DNA of 63,947 nt from Hyphomicrobiales bacterium (GCA_025359045.1 JANYHN010000037.1:1-63947), one strand, 5' to 3'. Numbered from the stretch's first letter, positions 37,090 through 48,326 are shown. Program-made: numbers and translations. Notes: generated from the letters alone by a model not told the origin.

Positions 37090-38493
37090 TTAACGGCGCG
37101 TTAAGAAAGCGGGCATGTTTCCCGTGTGAAAACTGTCATCATCAGGCGCATCGTCGGTCTTCGGGTTGCGCTTTTCGTTCCGTTGCTCAAAACGTGCAGG
37201 CCTTTCTCTTTTTGGCGAACGCTCTGCTTCGGTATGTTTGGGTGGTGGCGCGGTTTCTGATTTCGAAACTGACTTCACTCCAACTACTGCTGCGTGCTTA
37301 TCAGTTTTTCTAGGGCGACGCGAGATTGAAGGCCTTGCTTCATGCAAAGCAGGCACGTCCTCCACAGCACCACCGCTTTCAAACCAAGGAAGCTCTTTGG
37401 CAATTAACGTTTCAATGGCCTTCAAATATTTGGTTTCTTCCTTGGTTACCATTGTGAATGCGTGGCCTTCGCGGCCCGCTCGTCCGGTGCGTCCAATACG
37501 GTGCACATAATCTTCGGCGTGGATAGGCACGTCAAAATTAAACACATGGCTTACTTCTGGAATATCTAGTCCACGTGCTGCAACATCTGAAGCAATAAGA
37601 TATGTCACTTCATTGTTTCGAAATGCGTTAAGCATTTTCAGCCGCGCCGATTGATCCATATCACCATGCAAAGCACCGGCGTTGAAACCATGAGTCTTGA
37701 GGGATTTTTCAAGAAGAGCGACAGTGGTCTTGCGATTAGCAAAGACGATAGCATTCTTCACATTCGTTTGTGTGCGTAAGAGTTGGCGCAAAGCTTCGCG
37801 CTTCATTTTGGCATCATGTGGTGTTTTCACCAGCTGCTGAATGATGGTATCGACGGTTGAGCCTCTGGCCGTCGTTTCAACACGCACGGGATTATGCAAA
37901 AACTGTGCAGTGATACGTTGAATTTCTGGTGGCATGGTGGCCGAAAAAAACATGGTCTGACGTGTGAAAGGCAATAGCTTGCAGATGCGCTCAATATCCG
38001 GAACAAAGCCCATATCGAGCATGCGGTCGGCTTCGTCGATCACTAGCATCTCGATGCCCGTCATCAACAATCGACCACGCTCAAAGAAATCAAGCAGCCT
38101 TCCGGGAGTTGCGATTACGACATCTGCACCTCGATCAATCTTTGCAGCTTGTGGTTCAAACGAAACACCCCCAATCAGCAATGCCACATTAAGTTTGTGG
38201 TTCTTGCCAAGTGACTCGAAAGACTCTTGAACCTGCGCTGCAAGTTCGCGTGTTGGTTCCAAAATGAGTGTCCGAGGCATGCGTGCTCGAGCTCGCCCGC
38301 TCTCGAGCATCGAAAGCATGGGAAGAACGAAAGCGGCTGTTTTGCCGGAACCCGTTTGCGCCAAGCCAAGAACATCCTTGCGCTGTAGCGCATGTGGAAT
38401 TGCACCAGCCTGAATGGCAGTGGGAGTAGTGTAACCAGCCGCTGTAATGGCTTCGAGCACTTTTGAGCTTAAGCCCAGATCAGAAAAATTCAT
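37090..38493 (-). CDS. rhlE: DEAD-box RNA helicase, RhlE type
   Basis: A 467-residue helicase for ribosome assembly or RNA decay. The Q motif is 'TTPTAIQAGAIP', motif I 'AQTGSGKTAAF', motif II 'VIDEADRMLDMGF', motif III 'SATMP', and motif VI 'HRIGRTGRAGREG'. The first 375 or so residues form the two RecA cores; the tail is basic, Arg/Lys/Pro-rich and disordered, as in RhlE, with no RhlB- or CsdA-type extra domain. RNase E in the same window is a plausible degradosome partner. Confidence 0.92.
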   Translation of the reverse strand: MNFSDLGLSSKVLEAITAAGYTTPTAIQAGAIPHALQRKDVLGLAQTGSGKTAAFVLPMLSMLESGRARARMPRTLILEPTRELAAQVQESFESLGKNHKLNVALLIGGVSFEPQAAKIDRGADVVIATPGRLLDFFERGRLLMTGIEMLVIDEADRMLDMGFVPDIERICKLLPFTRQTMFFSATMPPEIQRITAQFLHNPVRVETTARGSTVDTIIQQLVKTPHDAKMKREALRQLLRTQTNVKNAIVFANRKTTVALLEKSLKTHGFNAGALHGDMDQSARLKMLNAFRNNEVTYLIASDVAARGLDIPEVSHVFNFDVPIHAEDYVHRIGRTGRAGREGHAFTMVTKEETKYLKAIETLIAKELPWFESGGAVEDVPALHEARPSISRRPRKTDKHAAVVGVKSVSKSETAPPPKHTEAERSPKRERPARFEQRNEKRNPKTDDAPDDDSFHTGNMPAFLTRR

Positions 38494-38731
38494 TAACTTT
38501 GAAAAACCGTTATGGCGATTCGAACATCTGAGGGCACCCGAGGCAATCTCGCCAAGTCCGAGGGCACACCAATTAATCGCGGAATTAGGCCGTTAATCGT
38601 AATAAGTCAAATGTTACACACTTTTAGGGTTGAGAAAATCTAACAGCAAGGACTGCACTTGTCGTAATCCAAACCTGCTGATTAACTGCAGGCATTCCGC
38701 GAATCGTAGCGGTCAATAGATGGGGGATAAT

Positions 38732-39427
38732 ATGAATAAACTTTCTGCCGAATTTTTCGGCACCTTTTGGTTGGTTTTAGGGGGGTGCGGCAGTGCCGTT
38801 TTGGCTGCGGCATTTCCAGGCGTTGGTATTGGTCTGATGGGGGTTTCACTGGCATTCGGCCTGACGGTGCTGACGATGGCTTATGCCGTGGGTGGTATTT
38901 CAGGCGGGCATTTTAATCCAGCTGTGACCATTGGTTTGGCAACGGCAGGGCGTTTTTCCTGGAGCGAAGTTCCTAAATACATCGTTGCCCAAGTGTTGGG
39001 CGGCATTGCTGGTGCACTTGTGCTTTATCTTATTGCTTCTGGAAAAGCAGAATTCTCAACAGCGGGCGGTTTTGCTTCCAACGGTTATGGAGAGCATTCA
39101 CCGGGAGGCTATTCAATGTTGGCCGCTTTGATCTCTGAAGTGGTGATGACGGCATTCTTCTTGATTATCATCTTGGGTGCAACGGGCAAGGGTGTTCCTG
39201 CTGGTTTTGCTCCAATTGCAATTGGTTTGGCGTTGACGCTGATCCATTTGATCTCAATCCCCGTGACTAACACTTCGGTCAACCCAGCGCGGTCAACCGC
39301 TGTGGCGATCTTCGTGGGCGGATGGGCCATACAGCAGCTTTGGCTGTTCTGGGTTGCACCAATTGTTGGAGGCATTTTGGGCGCGTTGGTGCACAAATCA
39401 TTGCTCAATAACGAAGCTCAAATCTAA
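38732..39427 (+). CDS. aqpZ: Aquaporin Z
   Basis: A 231-residue water channel with six membrane helices and two N-P-A motifs ('[10 protein letters not shown]' and '[10 protein letters not shown]'). The selectivity Arg follows the second NPA, as in water-selective channels, and the N terminus '[13 protein letters not shown]' is typical. The ATG at 38732 has GGGGG eight bases before it and matches the family; an in-frame ATG at 38720 is less likely. The 238 bases upstream hold two copies of a GAGGGCAC-like element (about 38531 and 38560) but no gene. Confidence 0.95.
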   Translation: MNKLSAEFFGTFWLVLGGCGSAVLAAAFPGVGIGLMGVSLAFGLTVLTMAYAVGGISGGHFNPAVTIGLATAGRFSWSEVPKYIVAQVLGGIAGALVLYLIASGKAEFSTAGGFASNGYGEHSPGGYSMLAALISEVVMTAFFLIIILGATGKGVPAGFAPIAIGLALTLIHLISIPVTNTSVNPARSTAVAIFVGGWAIQQLWLFWVAPIVGGILGALVHKSLLNNEAQI

Positions 39428-39435
39428 CAATAAAA

Positions 39436-39461
39436 AGGGCGACTCTGAAAAGAGCCGCCCT
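39436..39461. terminator. Bidirectional terminator between aqpZ and katG
   Basis: An 11-bp stem with one mismatch (AGGGCGACTCT ... AGAGCCGCCCT) and a GAAA tetraloop, with T-rich sequence on the plus-strand 3' side and an A-run on the other (a T-run for the minus strand). It fits termination of both convergent genes. Confidence 0.85.
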
Positions 39462-39478
39462 ATTGTTTTGACTTTAAG

Positions 39479-41716
<2,238 letters not shown>

Positions 41717-41756
41717 CTAACCGTCACAGGCCTATGCACAGCCAACAAATATCTTA

Positions 41757-41775
41757 ACTTTGACGTGAGCAAAGT
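41757..41775. promoter_or_regulatory. Inverted repeat between katG and the GNAT gene, possible operator
   Basis: Perfect 6-base arms ACTTTG and CAAAGT with a 7-base spacer, placed upstream of the candidate katG -35 box and about 38 bases before the divergent GNAT start. The dyad form suggests a dimeric regulator; no specific regulator family was recognised. Confidence 0.35.
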
Positions 41776-41812
41776 ATTTTACTTGCACAACGAAGTCGCT
41801 AGATTAGTCATC

Positions 41813-42373
41813 ATGAAGACTCTCTCGACCATCCCTTCCATTGAAACGCCAAATTTGATCCTGCGCGAAATCGAAACGCCAGATAGCGCAGACTTGGCAT
41901 GTTTCATGACGCAGAGCCGCTATCAGCGCCATATTGCTCATAAGCTGAAAGACATGGATGAAGTAAAAGAATTTGTCCGCCGCCAAGTGGCCGTGCAGAA
42001 TGACAGCCACCGTCGTGTTTATCATTTGGCAGCCGAAGAACGTCTTTCAACTGAAGTTGTCGGCGATGGATTTCTCATAAGCCACCAAGATAATAGCTTG
42101 GAAATGGGCTGGGGCCTGCATCCGGCTTTGTGGTCAATGGGGTTTGGCACTGAGATAGGCCGCGGGCTGCTTGGAATTGGCTTCGAAAAACTACGTGCGA
42201 AAACGATGTGGTGTAAAATCATGTCGGCTAATGGGGCTTCCAAGAAGTTGGCAAAACGTATCGGTATGGTTCATTCAAAAACTCATGTTGATTATCCCGT
42301 AGGGCAGGGGCGTTTCGAGCCGGTTGACATATACACGTTGGCAGCCGATCAGTATTTCGATTTGCCCTATTAA
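41813..42373 (+). CDS. GNAT-family N-acetyltransferase (RimJ/RimL-like)
   Basis: A 186-residue acetyltransferase starting 'IETPNLILREIETPD', typical of the RimJ/RimL-type (Acetyltransf_3) group that modifies ribosomal proteins or small amines. The acetyl-CoA loop lies near 'WSMGFGTEIGRGLLGIGFEKL' and the late 'NGASKKLAKRIGMVH' segment is conserved. An open frame extends upstream to 41609, but that would run into katG on the other strand; the ATG at 41813 fits the family start. Substrate unknown. Confidence 0.85.
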   Translation: MKTLSTIPSIETPNLILREIETPDSADLACFMTQSRYQRHIAHKLKDMDEVKEFVRRQVAVQNDSHRRVYHLAAEERLSTEVVGDGFLISHQDNSLEMGWGLHPALWSMGFGTEIGRGLLGIGFEKLRAKTMWCKIMSANGASKKLAKRIGMVHSKTHVDYPVGQGRFEPVDIYTLAADQYFDLPY

Positions 42374-42384
42374 GGTTTATTCCA

Positions 42385-43509
42385 TTGCAGAATTTTGAAG
42401 TTACCATCGTGGGCGCGGGCCCCGCAGGCCTCATGGCCGCTGAAGTGCTGGCCACCGGCGGGGCTAAGGTTACAATTATTGACCACATGGCCAAGCCTGC
42501 ACGCAAGTTTTTGTTGGCGGGTCGGGGCGGATTGAACTTAACGCACTCTGAACCGCTGGAAGCAATGCTCGAACGTTACGGCGAAGCAAAAGATTTTATA
42601 TCTCCCTCCATCAGGGCCTTTCCGCCAGCTGCGTTAATCGAGTGGGTGAACGGCTTGGGCATAGAAACATTTGTTGGTTCATCGGGTCGCGTGTTTCCAA
42701 AACAAATGAAAGCTTCGCCCTTGCTTCGCACCTGGTTGCGCAGGCTCGAATCGCTTGGCGTTGTTTTGAAAGCAAATACGGAATGGCAAGGGTTGGATGG
42801 AACTCCGACAATCTTAGCCATGGGCGGCGCAAGTTGGCCACAACTTGGCTCTGACGCAACTTGGGTTCCAACACTTCGGGCAGCCAATATCCGCGTGAAT
42901 GGTTTTAAGCCTGCCAATAGTCGTTTTCTTGTGAATTGGACAAAACAGTTCCGCGACAAATATGCGGGTACGCCAGTGAAAAATGTAGCGCTGAATTACG
43001 CCGGGCAGAAAGTACGCGGAGAGATCATGATTTCCTCTGAAGGTATTGAAGGCGGCGCAATCTATGCACTCTCACGTTTCATGCGCGAAATGCCGGGCGA
43101 GGAATTGCAAGTTGATTTGCGTCCCGATCTTTCCGTTGAGCAATTGGCCGAACGTTTGGCCAAGCCGCGCGGCAAACAAAGCCAATCGACCTTTTTACGC
43201 AAAGCCGCAGGGCTTCCACCGGTCAGTATTTCGTTAATTCATGAATCCGGCGTGGCTATCACGGCCGAGAATATCAAAACCGTTCCAATTAAAATATTGC
43301 GCCCCGCGAGTTTGGCACGTGCCATATCATCTGCTGGTGGGGTGGCACTCAGCGAACTTGATGAAAGCTTCAGATTGAAAGCGATAAAAAACCTATATTG
43401 CGTCGGTGAAATGGTCGATTGGGAAGCTCCTACCGGCGGTTATTTGTTGCAAGCTTGCTTTTCATCTGCTGTGGCAGCCGCCAAAGACTGCCTTAATAAG
43501 GCCATCTAG
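42385..43509 (+). CDS. BaiN/HI0933-like FAD-dependent oxidoreductase (TIGR03862 type)
   Basis: A 374-residue flavoprotein with an N-terminal dinucleotide-binding motif 'VTIVGAGPAGLMAAEVLA', the family's 'KFLLAGRGGLNLTHSE' loop and a C-terminal FAD-contacting 'LYCVGEMVDWEAPTGGYLLQ'. This subgroup of the YhiN/BaiN family has no defined reaction. It uses a TTG start, as no ATG or GTG lies upstream of the dinucleotide-binding motif. The gap to the GNAT stop is eleven bases, so the two are likely co-transcribed. Confidence 0.87.
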   Translation: MQNFEVTIVGAGPAGLMAAEVLATGGAKVTIIDHMAKPARKFLLAGRGGLNLTHSEPLEAMLERYGEAKDFISPSIRAFPPAALIEWVNGLGIETFVGSSGRVFPKQMKASPLLRTWLRRLESLGVVLKANTEWQGLDGTPTILAMGGASWPQLGSDATWVPTLRAANIRVNGFKPANSRFLVNWTKQFRDKYAGTPVKNVALNYAGQKVRGEIMISSEGIEGGAIYALSRFMREMPGEELQVDLRPDLSVEQLAERLAKPRGKQSQSTFLRKAAGLPPVSISLIHESGVAITAENIKTVPIKILRPASLARAISSAGGVALSELDESFRLKAIKNLYCVGEMVDWEAPTGGYLLQACFSSAVAAAKDCLNKAI

Positions 43510-43572
43510 TCAGCCGCTGGTTCGCCACATTTACGGTTTTTAGTTCTGCTAAATTCGGCGAAGGAAAAGATA

Positions 43573-44001
43573 ATGAAACGATCTATGCTCGGCTTATTCA
43601 TTCTTGCTTTAGCGACATATGTTAGTCCGGCACTTGCAACCAAGATCGATTATTGCGCAGCTTATGCGCGCGATTTTGCCGACGCTCAATCGCTGGATAA
43701 AACGCTTTGGCAACACAAATACGACATTGCAAATGAGGCATGTTTGGCTGAACCGAAAGCAACTGTTGCGACAATCAAAGCAAAACCAAAATCTAAAAAA
43801 CCAAAGACAGAACCAGAGATCAAATCGACAGCAGAACCACAAACGACACCCGCTGCATCAACAAACAAACTCAAACTCGAACCAGGATCAGAAAACTGGA
43901 ACACCTATTGCGCCAACAAATACACGTCTTTCAATGCCAAAACAGGAACTTACACGTCACGTAAGGGCGTGGCGCGAAAATGCATTGTGTATTATCCTTA
44001 A
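43573..44001 (+). CDS. Small secreted BA14K-like protein
   Basis: A 142-residue protein with a signal peptide cut near 'SPALAT', an N-terminal Cys-containing helical part, a Lys/Pro/Thr-rich linker (about 58-103) and a C-terminal module 'WNTYCANKYTSFNAKTGTY...RKC'. That module has the layout of the BA14K motif known from Brucella and relatives (W..YC..RY.S.....GTY....G....C). A periplasmic or outer-membrane-linked role is likely, but the function is unknown. Its stop overlaps the convergent GMC gene by four bases. Confidence 0.72.
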   Translation: MKRSMLGLFILALATYVSPALATKIDYCAAYARDFADAQSLDKTLWQHKYDIANEACLAEPKATVATIKAKPKSKKPKTEPEIKSTAEPQTTPAASTNKLKLEPGSENWNTYCANKYTSFNAKTGTYTSRKGVARKCIVYYP

Positions 44002-45605
44002 ACCTTCAAAATCAATTCAGCGGCTTTCCATGCCAACATCATGGTTGGTGCATTTAGATTTCCGCTGATGATTGATGGGAACGCTGAGGCGTCAACCACA
44101 CGTAAGCCTTCAACGCCGTGCACTCGAAGCTGCGGGTCAACGACTGATTCAGATGCTGAAAGCCCCATGCGACATGTACATGACGGGTGGTAGACTGTTC
44201 CACTGCGCAAGCGGATATCCTTTATCAGGTCATCATCAGTTTGAATTGCAATACCAGGGCGCAACTCTTCTGCAATGAATTCAGCAATTTGCGGCTGCTT
44301 TGCAATAATACGGATGAACTTAACTGCTTCTAGCATTTCTTGCACATCATGATCCGTTCCGTAAGCATTGGCAACGATGCGTGGCTTGGCCAGCGGATCA
44401 GCAGACTTTATCATAATCTCGCCACGGCTTGTGGGACGGCAATTAGAAAGGCCAATTGATGCACCCGGAAATGGATCAGGCGTGAGCAGAGGGCGTTCGC
44501 CAGCTTTGGGCAATAAGGTAGAGAATGCCTGAAAATAGAGCTGCATGTTAGGTCGAGTGCGCGTTGGGTTGGTACGAAAAAAACCACCCCCCTGATTGAT
44601 GCTCATGCTCAACGGCCCGCGCTGCATCAATAAATATTGAATGCCATGTCGAACCTTACCCCACCAAGGCCTCAAGCCATCATTTAGTGTAGGCACTTTC
44701 ATACGGAAAGTATAGTTGATGCCTAAGTGGTCTTGCAAATGGCGACCAACATTGGCGTTGTTCACAACCACATCTATGCCATGAGATTTTAAAACATCAG
44801 CTGGGCCAATACCTGAAAGCTGGAGCAGTTGAGGTGAATTGACTGCACCACCACACAAGATAACTTCACGAGTGGCTTGTGCAATTTCGCTTTTGCCATT
44901 GCGAACATACTCAACGCCAATAGCGCGTTTCCCTGCCATCACGACGCGTGTGACATGCGCGTAAGTAATCACATTCAAGTTTTTTCGCTTCATTGCGGGT
45001 CGCAAGAAAGCGCGCGCCGCAGAATTTCGCCTTCCATTTTTAACTGAAAGCTGAAGGTGCCCAACGCCTTCCTGCTTTGCACCATTGAAATCTGGATTGT
45101 ATGGCAAACCTGCCGCTTGCGCCGCTGCTTCGTAATGTTTGCCCAACCAATGTCGATCCTTCAGATTCGCTGAAATGTAAAAAGGTCCACCCGCGCCGCG
45201 ATACTCATTTGCGCCACCCTCAAAATCTTCGAGCTGCTTGAATGCGGGAAGAACATCATTCCATCCCCATCCCGTATTTCCTGCGGCCTTCCAATCTTCA
45301 AAGTCTGAAGCATCTCCACGAATATAGACCATGGCATTAATCGAACTAGAACCACCCAAAACTTTTCCACGCGGCCAATAATCTTTTTGACCAGCTAGGC
45401 CAGGGTCTATCTCGGTTTCATAGCCCCAATTAACTTTTGGGTCGTAAAAAGTTTTGCCATATCCCAGAGGCATTTGGATGTAAAAACGTCTGTCGCTTCC
45501 ACCAGCCTCCAACAGTAAAACTCTGTGTCTGCCGTTGGCTGTTAAGCGCTCGGCCAACACGCAGCCAGCCGCACCAGCTCCGACAATAATGTAATCAAAA
45601 TTCAT
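43998..45605 (-). CDS. GMC-family FAD oxidoreductase (choline/alcohol dehydrogenase-like)
   Basis: A 535-residue flavoenzyme that oxidises an alcohol to an aldehyde. The FAD motif is 'DYIIVGAGAAGCVLAERL', GMC signature 1 is in 'GKVLGGSSSINAMVYIRG', signature 2 in 'GGAVNSPQLLQLSGIG', and the active-site His in 'TVYHPSCTCRMG' with 'SGNLNAP' after it. Length and motifs fit the BetA/PEG-dehydrogenase group, but no betaine genes are near, so choline is not implied. It is divergent from an enolase-superfamily gene and may share a promoter region and pathway with it. Confidence 0.9.
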   Translation of the reverse strand: MNFDYIIVGAGAAGCVLAERLTANGRHRVLLLEAGGSDRRFYIQMPLGYGKTFYDPKVNWGYETEIDPGLAGQKDYWPRGKVLGGSSSINAMVYIRGDASDFEDWKAAGNTGWGWNDVLPAFKQLEDFEGGANEYRGAGGPFYISANLKDRHWLGKHYEAAAQAAGLPYNPDFNGAKQEGVGHLQLSVKNGRRNSAARAFLRPAMKRKNLNVITYAHVTRVVMAGKRAIGVEYVRNGKSEIAQATREVILCGGAVNSPQLLQLSGIGPADVLKSHGIDVVVNNANVGRHLQDHLGINYTFRMKVPTLNDGLRPWWGKVRHGIQYLLMQRGPLSMSINQGGGFFRTNPTRTRPNMQLYFQAFSTLLPKAGERPLLTPDPFPGASIGLSNCRPTSRGEIMIKSADPLAKPRIVANAYGTDHDVQEMLEAVKFIRIIAKQPQIAEFIAEELRPGIAIQTDDDLIKDIRLRSGTVYHPSCTCRMGLSASESVVDPQLRVHGVEGLRVVDASAFPSIISGNLNAPTMMLAWKAAELILKV

Positions 45606-45635
45606 GAGGACTTCTCTCTAGCAACAAGGAACGTT

Positions 45636-45665
45636 TTGACAAGTCGCCAGATGGGTGAAAATTAT
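45636..45665 (+). promoter_or_regulatory. Possible promoter of the enolase-superfamily operon
   Basis: A perfect TTGACA (45636-45641), an 18-base spacer and AATTAT (45660-45665), in the 124-base gap between the divergent GMC gene and the enolase-superfamily gene. The -10 box is weak. Confidence 0.35.
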
Positions 45666-45729
45666 TTGCCAGTGCTTTCGAAAGTAAGAGAGTTCTGCGA
45701 TAGTTACCAAACTCATGGGAGATTCCAAA

Positions 45730-46923
45730 ATGAAGATAAAAGATCTCAAAGTATTTATTGTCGGCAACCCACCACCTGGTTGGGGCGGGCGCTATTTCAT
45801 ATTTGTGAAACTCACCACTGATAACGGTATCGTGGGCTATGGCGAATGTTATTGCGCCACGTTCGGACCGAAGGCCATGACAGCTATGATTGAGGACACT
45901 TTCGGCCGCTATGTCGAAGGAATGGATCCTTTCCACATCGAAAATTTGTGGCGCAAAGTTTATGGCTCTGGCTTCACGCAGCGCCCCGACGTCTCTTTAA
46001 TGGGTGTGTTGTCTGGTATCGAAATTGCGTTGTGGGATATCATTGGTAAATCATTGAACAAACCAATCTATGAATTGATCGGAGGCAAGGTTCAAGACAA
46101 GTTGCGCTCGTATACGTACATCTATCCCAATCTCGCTAAGGGCCAAGACGACTCGATCTATTGGAACGCAGAACAGTCGGCCGAACGCGCTGTCGATTAT
46201 GTTAAACAAGGATTCACTGCGTTAAAATTTGATCCTGCTGCGCCATATTCCGCGTTTGATCCGCGCCAGCCTTCACTGGAGTCGATTGAGCTATGCACAA
46301 AATTCTGCAGGTTGTTGCGAGAGGCGGTTGGCACAAAAGCTGATTTGCTTTTCGGTACGCACGGCCAATTCACGGCGTCTGGTGCAATTAGATTTGCGAA
46401 GAAAATCGAACAATATGATCCATTGTGGTTCGAAGAGCCTACACCGCCTGACAGGCCGGAAGAAATGGCGTTAGTGGCGCGTGGCACGTCAATTCCAATT
46501 GCGACAGGCGAACGGTTGACAACGAAATATGAGTTTGGTCGCGTGCTTGAAAATCGCGCAGCCTCCATCCTGCAAATGGCTTTAGGTCGGGTTGGGGGCA
46601 TTTGGGAGGCCAAGAAGATCGCGGCTATGGCCGAAGTTAATTATGCCCAGATCGCACCTCATCTCTATGCAGGCCCTATCGAAGCGGCGGCAAACATTCA
46701 GTATGGCGCATCGCTGCCGAATTTCTTGATCCTTGAAAGCATCGAACAATTTGGTGGCTTTCACGCTAAGCTGTTGAAGAAACCTATCCGCTGGGAGCAG
46801 GGCTATGTAATCCCCTCTAACGAGCCGGGACTTGGTGTTGAGCTGAATGAAGAAGTGGCATTGGCCCACCCCTATACGGGCGACAAACTCCACCTTGAAA
46901 TGACTAACACAGTGGTGCGCTAA
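45730..46923 (+). CDS. Mandelate racemase/muconate lactonizing enzyme-like protein, atypical metal site
   Basis: A 398-residue enolase-superfamily protein of the acid-sugar dehydratase layout. By spacing to galactonate dehydratase, the second and third metal ligands are E235 ('FEEPTPP') and E261 ('TGERLT'), the catalytic His is H311 ('IAPHLY'), and a late Glu is E336. The first ligand, normally Asp, is G209 in 'LFGTHGQ', and the Asp of the His-Asp dyad is A284. H211 is kept. Activity may therefore differ from known dehydratases. The ATG at 45730 is preferred to 45715, as it begins at the family N terminus. It overlaps the next gene by one base. Confidence 0.85.
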   Translation: MKIKDLKVFIVGNPPPGWGGRYFIFVKLTTDNGIVGYGECYCATFGPKAMTAMIEDTFGRYVEGMDPFHIENLWRKVYGSGFTQRPDVSLMGVLSGIEIALWDIIGKSLNKPIYELIGGKVQDKLRSYTYIYPNLAKGQDDSIYWNAEQSAERAVDYVKQGFTALKFDPAAPYSAFDPRQPSLESIELCTKFCRLLREAVGTKADLLFGTHGQFTASGAIRFAKKIEQYDPLWFEEPTPPDRPEEMALVARGTSIPIATGERLTTKYEFGRVLENRAASILQMALGRVGGIWEAKKIAAMAEVNYAQIAPHLYAGPIEAAANIQYGASLPNFLILESIEQFGGFHAKLLKKPIRWEQGYVIPSNEPGLGVELNEEVALAHPYTGDKLHLEMTNTVVR

Positions 46924-47822
46924 TGAAATATGGATATGTAGGTTTAGGAAATTTGGGTGGCCATCTTGCGGCCAGCCTGATCCGCAAAGGTTTTGATGTC
47001 ACCGTCTTTGACTTAGACAAGTCGCTTTCAGATCGACATATTAAAGCCGGTGCAAAATGGGCAGCGACGCCAAGAGAACTTGCCGAGGGGGTTGATCATG
47101 TCTTCACGTGTCTGCCTTCGCCAGTCGTTTCGGAAAAGGTTCTCATCCAACTTCTCGAGGGATTAAAACCTGGCGCGACTTGGATTGAAAACTCCACAAA
47201 CGGTCGCGATGAAATCATTCGCCTGTCCGAAATGGCAAAAGGCAAAAAGATCCGAACACTTGAGGCACCAGTGACTGGGGGCGTGCACTTGGCGGCACGT
47301 GGAGAAATCACAGTTTTAGCGGCGGGCGACAAAGACTTGTTCGATCTCCATTACAAAGCGCTTGAATCTATTGGCAACAAAATTTTTCACATGGGGCCTA
47401 TTGGTTCTGCCGCTGTCATCAAAGTAATCACGAATATGTTAGCATTCATACATCTCGTAGCTGACGCTGAAGCGCTCATGCTCGCTAAACGTGGGGGCCT
47501 CGATTTGGCCCAAGCCTGGCAGGCAATCACCGCGAGTTCGGGAACTAGTTTTGTTCATGAAACCGAGGGCCAGCTTATCCTGAATGGCAGTTATGATATT
47601 GCTTTTACTATGGATTTGGCCTTGAAAGACCTAGGTTTCGCAATGAATTTTGGCAGAGAATTCGGTGTGCCGCTTGACCTTGCAAGCCTGACAAATCAGA
47701 CCTTCATGAAGGGTAAGGCTGCTTACGGCGGGGCTGCGCAATCAACCCAGATCGCCAAATTATTGGAAGATAATCTTGGAACAAATTTGCGAGCAGAGGG
47801 TTTTCCGGCTAGGCTAGAGTAG
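46923..47822 (+). CDS. NAD(P)-dependent beta-hydroxyacid dehydrogenase
   Basis: A 299-residue protein of the 3-hydroxyisobutyrate dehydrogenase/tartronate semialdehyde reductase family. The Rossmann motif is 'GYVGLGNLGGHLAASL', the substrate loop 'APVTGGVHLAARGEITVLAAGD' and the catalytic Lys in 'AAVIKVITNMLA'. Its ATG shares the last base of the upstream stop, so it is coupled to the enolase-superfamily protein; together they suggest catabolism of a hydroxy or sugar acid. The exact substrate cannot be read. Confidence 0.88.
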   Translation: MKYGYVGLGNLGGHLAASLIRKGFDVTVFDLDKSLSDRHIKAGAKWAATPRELAEGVDHVFTCLPSPVVSEKVLIQLLEGLKPGATWIENSTNGRDEIIRLSEMAKGKKIRTLEAPVTGGVHLAARGEITVLAAGDKDLFDLHYKALESIGNKIFHMGPIGSAAVIKVITNMLAFIHLVADAEALMLAKRGGLDLAQAWQAITASSGTSFVHETEGQLILNGSYDIAFTMDLALKDLGFAMNFGREFGVPLDLASLTNQTFMKGKAAYGGAAQSTQIAKLLEDNLGTNLRAEGFPARLE

Positions 47823-47904
47823 TTCATCCTGCGTTCAGGTTCGCTGTCTTATAAATGCCCCAATACCGAGACACATAGATTTGCATTACAGAAAGGAAAT
47901 TATT

Positions 47905-48249
47905 ATGAATCGTTCAATTAAAGTTTTGATGAGCCTTGGCCTTGCAGCTAGCTTTATGGCAATTGCTGTCGATGAAAGCTTTGCCCGTAGCCGCGCATCG
48001 CAATGCCGCGCTTATGCGCGCCGCGAAGCAGCGAATTTTGGTGACAGAAGTGTTGGTGAAGGCGCTTTGGTTGGTGCTGGTTTAGGCGGCCTTTTCGGTG
48101 GTGTAACTGGCGGCGGTGCTGGTAGCAACATCATCACAGGCGTTATTGCTGGTGGTGTGGGCGGTGCAGTGGTTGGCGGTATTTCTGGCAACAGCAAAAG
48201 AGCCCGCGTTTACCGTGCAGCTTATGCAGATTGCATGGATAACTACTAA
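47905..48249 (+). CDS. Glycine-zipper envelope protein
   Basis: A 114-residue protein with a signal peptide ending near 'DESFARS', one Cys-containing segment 'SQCRAYARREA', and a long glycine-zipper stretch (about 52-100, with repeated GxxxG such as 'GALVGAGLGGLFGGVTGG') that can form a membrane hairpin, followed by 'YADCMDNY'. The two Cys residues may form a disulfide in the periplasm. The ATG at 47905 has an AAAGGA ribosome-binding site. Small proteins of this kind are common in Hyphomicrobiales; function unknown. Confidence 0.8.
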   Translation: MNRSIKVLMSLGLAASFMAIAVDESFARSRASQCRAYARREAANFGDRSVGEGALVGAGLGGLFGGVTGGGAGSNIITGVIAGGVGGAVVGGISGNSKRARVYRAAYADCMDNY

Positions 48250-48293
48250 GTCAACAAGGCCTGCTTAACGCGGTCTTAATCGATAGAGAATTT

Positions 48294-48326
48294 AATGGCC
48301 TTTCACCTCTGCAGTGAAGGGCCATT
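48294..48326 (+). terminator. Long hairpin ending at the sterol-desaturase start codon
   Basis: AATGGCCTTTCAC pairs with GTGAAGGGCCATT around a 7-base loop (13 pairs, one wobble), followed by ATGCATTTTTTG. It has terminator form for the glycine-zipper gene, yet its 3' arm holds the GAAGG ribosome-binding site and it abuts the ATG at 48327 of the next gene. Confidence 0.75.

Noticed and set aside
38494..38731. Two GAGGGCAC-like repeats upstream of aqpZ considered as CRISPR or operator
   Set aside because: Only two short copies with no regular spacing; too little to call either.
43998..45605. GMC oxidoreductase named as choline dehydrogenase BetA
   Set aside because: No betB, betI or choline transporter nearby, and the GMC family covers many alcohols.
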